NCBI RefSeq assembly: GCF_000949455.1
Contig: NZ_JXXK01000062.1
Coordinates: 1 to 8,091 of the forward strand
Reading direction: 5' to 3'
DNA: 8,091 nucleotides
Source of the DNA: Ruthenibacterium lactatiformans
Lineage (GTDB): Bacteria; Bacillota; Clostridia; Oscillospirales; Ruminococcaceae
Shown piece after piece: positions 5,708 through 8,091 of the stretch. Under the pieces are notes generated by a model. It was not told the DNA's origin and ran no database searches. It saw only the letters and a list, made by a program, of their open reading frames with translations. Numbering within the stretch: position 1 is the first letter of the stretch; every line of letters starts with the position of its first letter. The translations under genes were made by a program, and so were the position numbers.

Positions 5708-6128
5708 TCTTTTAACGTTTGTTCTGGCGCTTGCGGTATGCGGCATGGCGGTGCTGTGCGTATACTGCTACCGCCTCGGGCTGCGGGACGGCGGCTTCGC
5801 GCGGCGAAACGGCGGGGCGCGGCGGCGCCTGCCTCTGCGAAACGGGGGAGGCGGCGAAAAGGAAAGCGTTTTCGAGCGCGGGTTTTGCACAGCGGAACGC
5901 GGCCGAACGGGAGCGGGGCGGCCCAGGCACGGCGGCCCGCGGGACGGCGAAGCCCCGCGGGCGGAGGCGGCCGGGGCAGCCCGCGGCGGCTTTGCACAGC
6001 AGACCGCAGCCGGGCCCGCGGCTGCGCCCGCGGGGGCGCAGGGATGGCGCGCGGACAAATATGACGCGATTCTGGCGAACATCGACGCATACGACGGGAC
6101 AGAGAAAGGACAGAAGGTGATCGAATGA
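5697..6128 (+). CDS. Small single-TM phage protein between terminase and portal
   Basis: A 143-residue protein with a GTG start behind AAGGAGG. Residues 5-26 form one TM helix followed by YRLGLRDG, and the C-terminus is WRADKYDAILANIDAYDGT (117-135). Small proteins with an N-terminal TM and a YD-ILANIDAYDGT-like end occur between large terminase and portal in Firmicutes phages as I know them; their function is unknown to me. The middle (about 33-116) is Gly/Ala/Arg-rich and repeat-derived, with GGFARRNGG, RGFCTAERGR and GGFAQQTAAG echoing one hairpin module. Without it the protein would be about 60 residues, closer to what I would expect. The stop overlaps the portal start (ATGA). Confidence 0.75.
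   Translation: MLSDLLTFVLALAVCGMAVLCVYCYRLGLRDGGFARRNGGARRRLPLRNGGGGEKESVFERGFCTAERGRTGAGRPRHGGPRDGEAPRAEAAGAARGGFAQQTAAGPAAAPAGAQGWRADKYDAILANIDAYDGTEKGQKVIE
5791..6036. repeat. Hairpin-module array inside the small membrane-protein gene
   Basis: TTCGC-GCG-GCGAA (5796-5808); module GGTTTTGCACAGCGGAACG at 5881-5899 followed by CCGAACGGGAGC (5903-5914), also present at 3531-3542; GCCCGCGGG (5935-5943) with CCCGCGGGC (5954-5962); module GGCTTTGCACAGCAG (5988-6002); CGCAGCC (6005-6011) with GGCTGCG (6020-6026); CCCGCGG (6015-6021) with CCGCGGG (6028-6034). The reading frame stays open throughout. Confidence 0.75.
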
Positions 6129-7963
6129 TGCAGGAAAAGGAATGTACGGATATCTGGCGCAGGTATCAGGCGGGCAAGGACCATCACAACCGGACGAACA
6201 TGTATACGCAGGCGGAAAAGTGCCACCGCTTTTACGAGGGCGACCAATGGCACGGGCTGCAGGCCGGCGACGAAGAGCTTCCCATGCTGAACTTTATCAA
6301 GCCCATCTGCCGCTACAAAATCGTGATGGTGGCGATGAACGACACCGCGATCCTGTTTTCTCCGATGGACAACGACCCGAAAAAGGCGGAGATCTGCGAA
6401 GCGCTGACGGCGTTTGCGGCGGCGCAGTGGGAAAAGGGCAAGCTGGACAGCAAGAAATGGGCCGTTGTGAAAAACGCGTGCATTACCGGCGACCATTATC
6501 TGTACTGCTTCGACGAGCGCACGCCCAGCGAGAGCGTTGTCACGGACATGACCCCGCGGCTGAAAATGCGGCTGATCGACAAAACGGCGCTGTATTTGGC
6601 CGACGAGCAGGAGCCGAACCTGGAGGAACAGGAATGGATCATCATCGCCGAGCGCGTACCGGTGGAAAACGTGCGCAGGCAGGCCAAAGACAACGGGCTG
6701 CCCGAGGCGGAGATACGCCGGATCGTATCCGACGAGGCGGACGAAACGCAGCTTGGCGTGACGGGCGCGGACGAGGTGCAGACGGACAGCGGCAAATGCA
6801 CGAGTCTTCTGTTCATGCGCAAGACGGACGGCGGCGTTGCGTTCTGCCGCTCCACACAGGCCGTTGTGTACCAGCCCATGCAAACCATCCGCGGCCTGGA
6901 CGTTTACCCGGTGTGCGGCATGCGCTGGGAAGAAAAAATGGGCAGCGCCCGGGGCGTGGGCGTTGTGGAGCGGCTGATTCCGAACCAGATCGAGGTGAAC
7001 CGCACGCTGGCGCGGCGGGCCATCTGCGTGAAGCGGTACAGCTTCCCCACGGTGGTGTACGACCAGGACAAGCTGCTGGCGCCGGAGAAGCTGGGCGTTG
7101 TGGGGGCGAGCATCGGCGTGAAAAACCTGAACGCGAACCCGGTGGGCAGCTTTGTGCAGTACCTGAGCCCCGCGCCCATCAGCGGCGACGCGGCGAATTT
7201 ACAGGCCGAGCTTGTGGGCACCAGCCGGGAGCTGGAGGGCGCGGGCGAGGCCGCGACCGGACAGGTGGACCCCACGAAGGCCAGCGGCGAGGCCATCAAG
7301 GCGGCCCGCGACCAGAGCGCCATCAGCCTGAACGAGCAGAGCGCGGCCTACAAGCAGTTTGTGGAGGACCTGGCGATGATCTGGTACAAGCTGTGGGTGG
7401 CGTATTCGGTGCGGGGGCTGCGGCTGGCGGACGGCACGCTGCTGCCGCACGCGGAGCTGGAGGCGCTGGACGTCGACATAAAAATCGACATTTCGCCCAT
7501 CGACCCGTACAGCGTGCTTTCCCGCGAGCTTTCGCTGGAAAACGCGCTGGCGCAGCAGCATATCACATTTGAGGAATACGTGGAGGCGCTGGACGACAAT
7601 TCCGGCGTGCCGAAGGACAAGTTCCGGGCCATTCTGGACAGGCGCCGGGGGGCCGCGCCGGAGCAAAGCGAAAGCGGGGCAGGCCAAAACATCGGCCCCG
7701 GTGGGGCGGCGGGCGCGTTTTCCCCGGAGGGGGCGCTGCCTGGCATGGAGCTTGTGGGCGGTGGCGTGCCGGGCGGTTTGCCCGGCACGGGAATGCCCGT
7801 GCAGGGCGGCGCGGGGCTCTTCCCGGGGGATGGGCCCGGCGATGGCGTAGGAAAGGGCGGAGGGAATGGAAGCCGCGTGTGGAAAAAGAGGAAGGCCCCC
7901 GCTTTCGCGGGGCTGATTACGAAATCTGCCGATGGCGTTACTTTCTTAATGTTAAGAAAGTAA
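6125..7963 (+). CDS. Phage portal protein with repeat-derived C-terminus
   Basis: A 612-residue product. The portal forms the dodecameric ring at one head vertex, docks the terminase and passes DNA. Residues 1-507 are portal-like: an N-terminal YQAGKDHHN and RFYEGDQW region, LPMLNFIKPICRYKI (52-66), the central GVGVVERLIPNQIEVNR (277-293) and the helical AATGQVDPTKASGEAIKAAR segment (376-395) followed by ISLNEQSAAYKQF. From about residue 508 the sequence changes to Gly/Pro-rich repeats made by hairpin modules, and the last 15 or so residues (to VTFLMLRK) read through downstream palindromes; the stop lies in the right arm of 7937-7964. ATG 6125 follows AAGGTG and overlaps the upstream stop. 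The natural C-terminus has probably been lost or overwritten. Confidence 0.9.
   Translation: MMQEKECTDIWRRYQAGKDHHNRTNMYTQAEKCHRFYEGDQWHGLQAGDEELPMLNFIKPICRYKIVMVAMNDTAILFSPMDNDPKKAEICEALTAFAAAQWEKGKLDSKKWAVVKNACITGDHYLYCFDERTPSESVVTDMTPRLKMRLIDKTALYLADEQEPNLEEQEWIIIAERVPVENVRRQAKDNGLPEAEIRRIVSDEADETQLGVTGADEVQTDSGKCTSLLFMRKTDGGVAFCRSTQAVVYQPMQTIRGLDVYPVCGMRWEEKMGSARGVGVVERLIPNQIEVNRTLARRAICVKRYSFPTVVYDQDKLLAPEKLGVVGASIGVKNLNANPVGSFVQYLSPAPISGDAANLQAELVGTSRELEGAGEAATGQVDPTKASGEAIKAARDQSAISLNEQSAAYKQFVEDLAMIWYKLWVAYSVRGLRLADGTLLPHAELEALDVDIKIDISPIDPYSVLSRELSLENALAQQHITFEEYVEALDDNSGVPKDKFRAILDRRRGAAPEQSESGAGQNIGPGGAAGAFSPEGALPGMELVGGGVPGGLPGTGMPVQGGAGLFPGDGPGDGVGKGGGNGSRVWKKRKAPAFAGLITKSADGVTFLMLRK
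7648..7802. repeat. Hairpin-module array in the portal 3' end
   Basis: GAGCAAAGCGAAA (7661-7673) matches 3575-3587. The 23 bases 7685-7707 are identical to 3470-3492. CGTGCCGGGC (7765-7774) pairs with GCCCGGCACG (7780-7789), a perfect 10-bp stem, overlapping GCACGGG (7785-7791) with CCCGTGC (7796-7802). The array begins where portal-like sequence ends. Confidence 0.75.
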
Positions 7964-7964
7964 C
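7937..7964. repeat. Perfect 13-bp palindrome over the portal stop codon
   Basis: GTTACTTTCTTAA (7937-7949), loop TG, TTAAGAAAGTAAC (7952-7964). It is AT-rich in a GC-rich setting. The portal stop TAA (7961-7963) is in its right arm. A GC hairpin, CCCCGC-TTTC-GCGGGG (7897-7912), lies just upstream. It could be a dispersed palindromic element or part of a transcript end; no T-run follows, so a classical terminator is unlikely. Confidence 0.8.
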
Positions 7965-7995
7965 CAAAGAACACCGGGGGCGTTCCGTTCGGCTA

Positions 7996-8036
7996 AAAAA
8001 TCATGATTTCAAATTCCGTATCAAATCATGATTTTT
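7996..8036. repeat. Perfect 14-bp AT-rich inverted repeat with twin ATCATGAT boxes
   Basis: AAAAATCATGATTT (7996-8009) and AAATCATGATTTTT (8023-8036) are exact reverse complements around 13 bases. Each arm contains the self-palindromic ATCATGAT, so it could bind two dimers of a regulator; the terminal T-run makes a weak terminator the other option. An outer 8-bp pair, CCGGGGGC (7974-7981) with GCCCCCGG (8056-8063, allowing a one-base edge uncertainty), encloses it. I see no gene in 7964-8091. Confidence 0.7.
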
Positions 8037-8091
8037 CTTCACGCCTCTCTCCGAGGCCCCCGGCCCCCCAACGGCAAAAGAGGAACGATTT

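Noticed and set aside
3176..5746. Long minus-strand open frame of 856 codons, and a second one at 3067-4263
   Set aside because: They lie antisense to clear terminase genes and hairpin repeats, and their Arg/Pro/Ala-rich translations follow from GC-rich composition with few stops. No domain or start signal was seen.
6142..7572. Plus-strand 476-codon frame overlapping the portal gene
   Set aside because: A shifted shadow of the portal coding sequence, with Gly/Arg/Ala-rich composition and no recognisable motif.

Overview
The window joins two blocks of different composition and appears to come from a gut-type Clostridia genome, perhaps an Oscillospirales member. That placement is inferred from gene style, AAGGAGG ribosome sites and GTG starts; no taxonomic marker is present. 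The left block (about 1-3240) has moderate GC and host-like membrane genes. The right block (about 3240-8091) is very GC-rich and holds a phage DNA-packaging module.

Left block: after about 300 bases without a clear gene, a polytopic membrane protein resembling GT-C glycosyltransferases starts at a GTG (323) behind a perfect ribosome site and runs to 2283. It is read in two frames, with a -1 shift needed between about 814 and 840. It is translationally coupled (TGATG) to a two-TM protein of unknown function (2283-2912). The last six codons and stop of that second gene lie inside a 118-bp MITE-like element (2892-3009) with 18-bp terminal inverted repeats. A 73-bp direct repeat (8-80 and 3067-3139, 78% identical) brackets the pair, and a strong intrinsic terminator (3202-3236) ends the block.

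Right block: four overlapping plus-strand genes form a packaging operon: a terminase small-subunit-like protein (3726-4148), the large terminase (4148-5707), a small single-TM protein with a conserved C-terminal motif (5697-6128) and the portal protein (6125-7963). In the usual mechanism the small subunit recognises DNA, the large subunit pumps and cuts it, and the portal is the channel into the head. Integrase, capsid and tail genes are not in the window.

The most unusual feature is a family of short, GC-rich hairpin modules. They tile the non-coding stretch 3375-3725 and also lie inside all four phage genes: the N-terminus of the small terminase, an internal loop of the TerL nuclease domain, the middle of the small membrane protein and the C-terminus of the portal. 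Several are near-perfect 10-bp stems with 3-nt loops. Different copies carry matched changes on both arms (covariation, and a paired T/A deletion), so the pairing is preserved while the sequence changes. They behave like the protein-invading palindromic elements known from Rickettsia (RPE), but I do not recognise this family. The window ends in two further strong palindromes (7937-7964 and 7996-8036), the first of which contains the portal stop codon.
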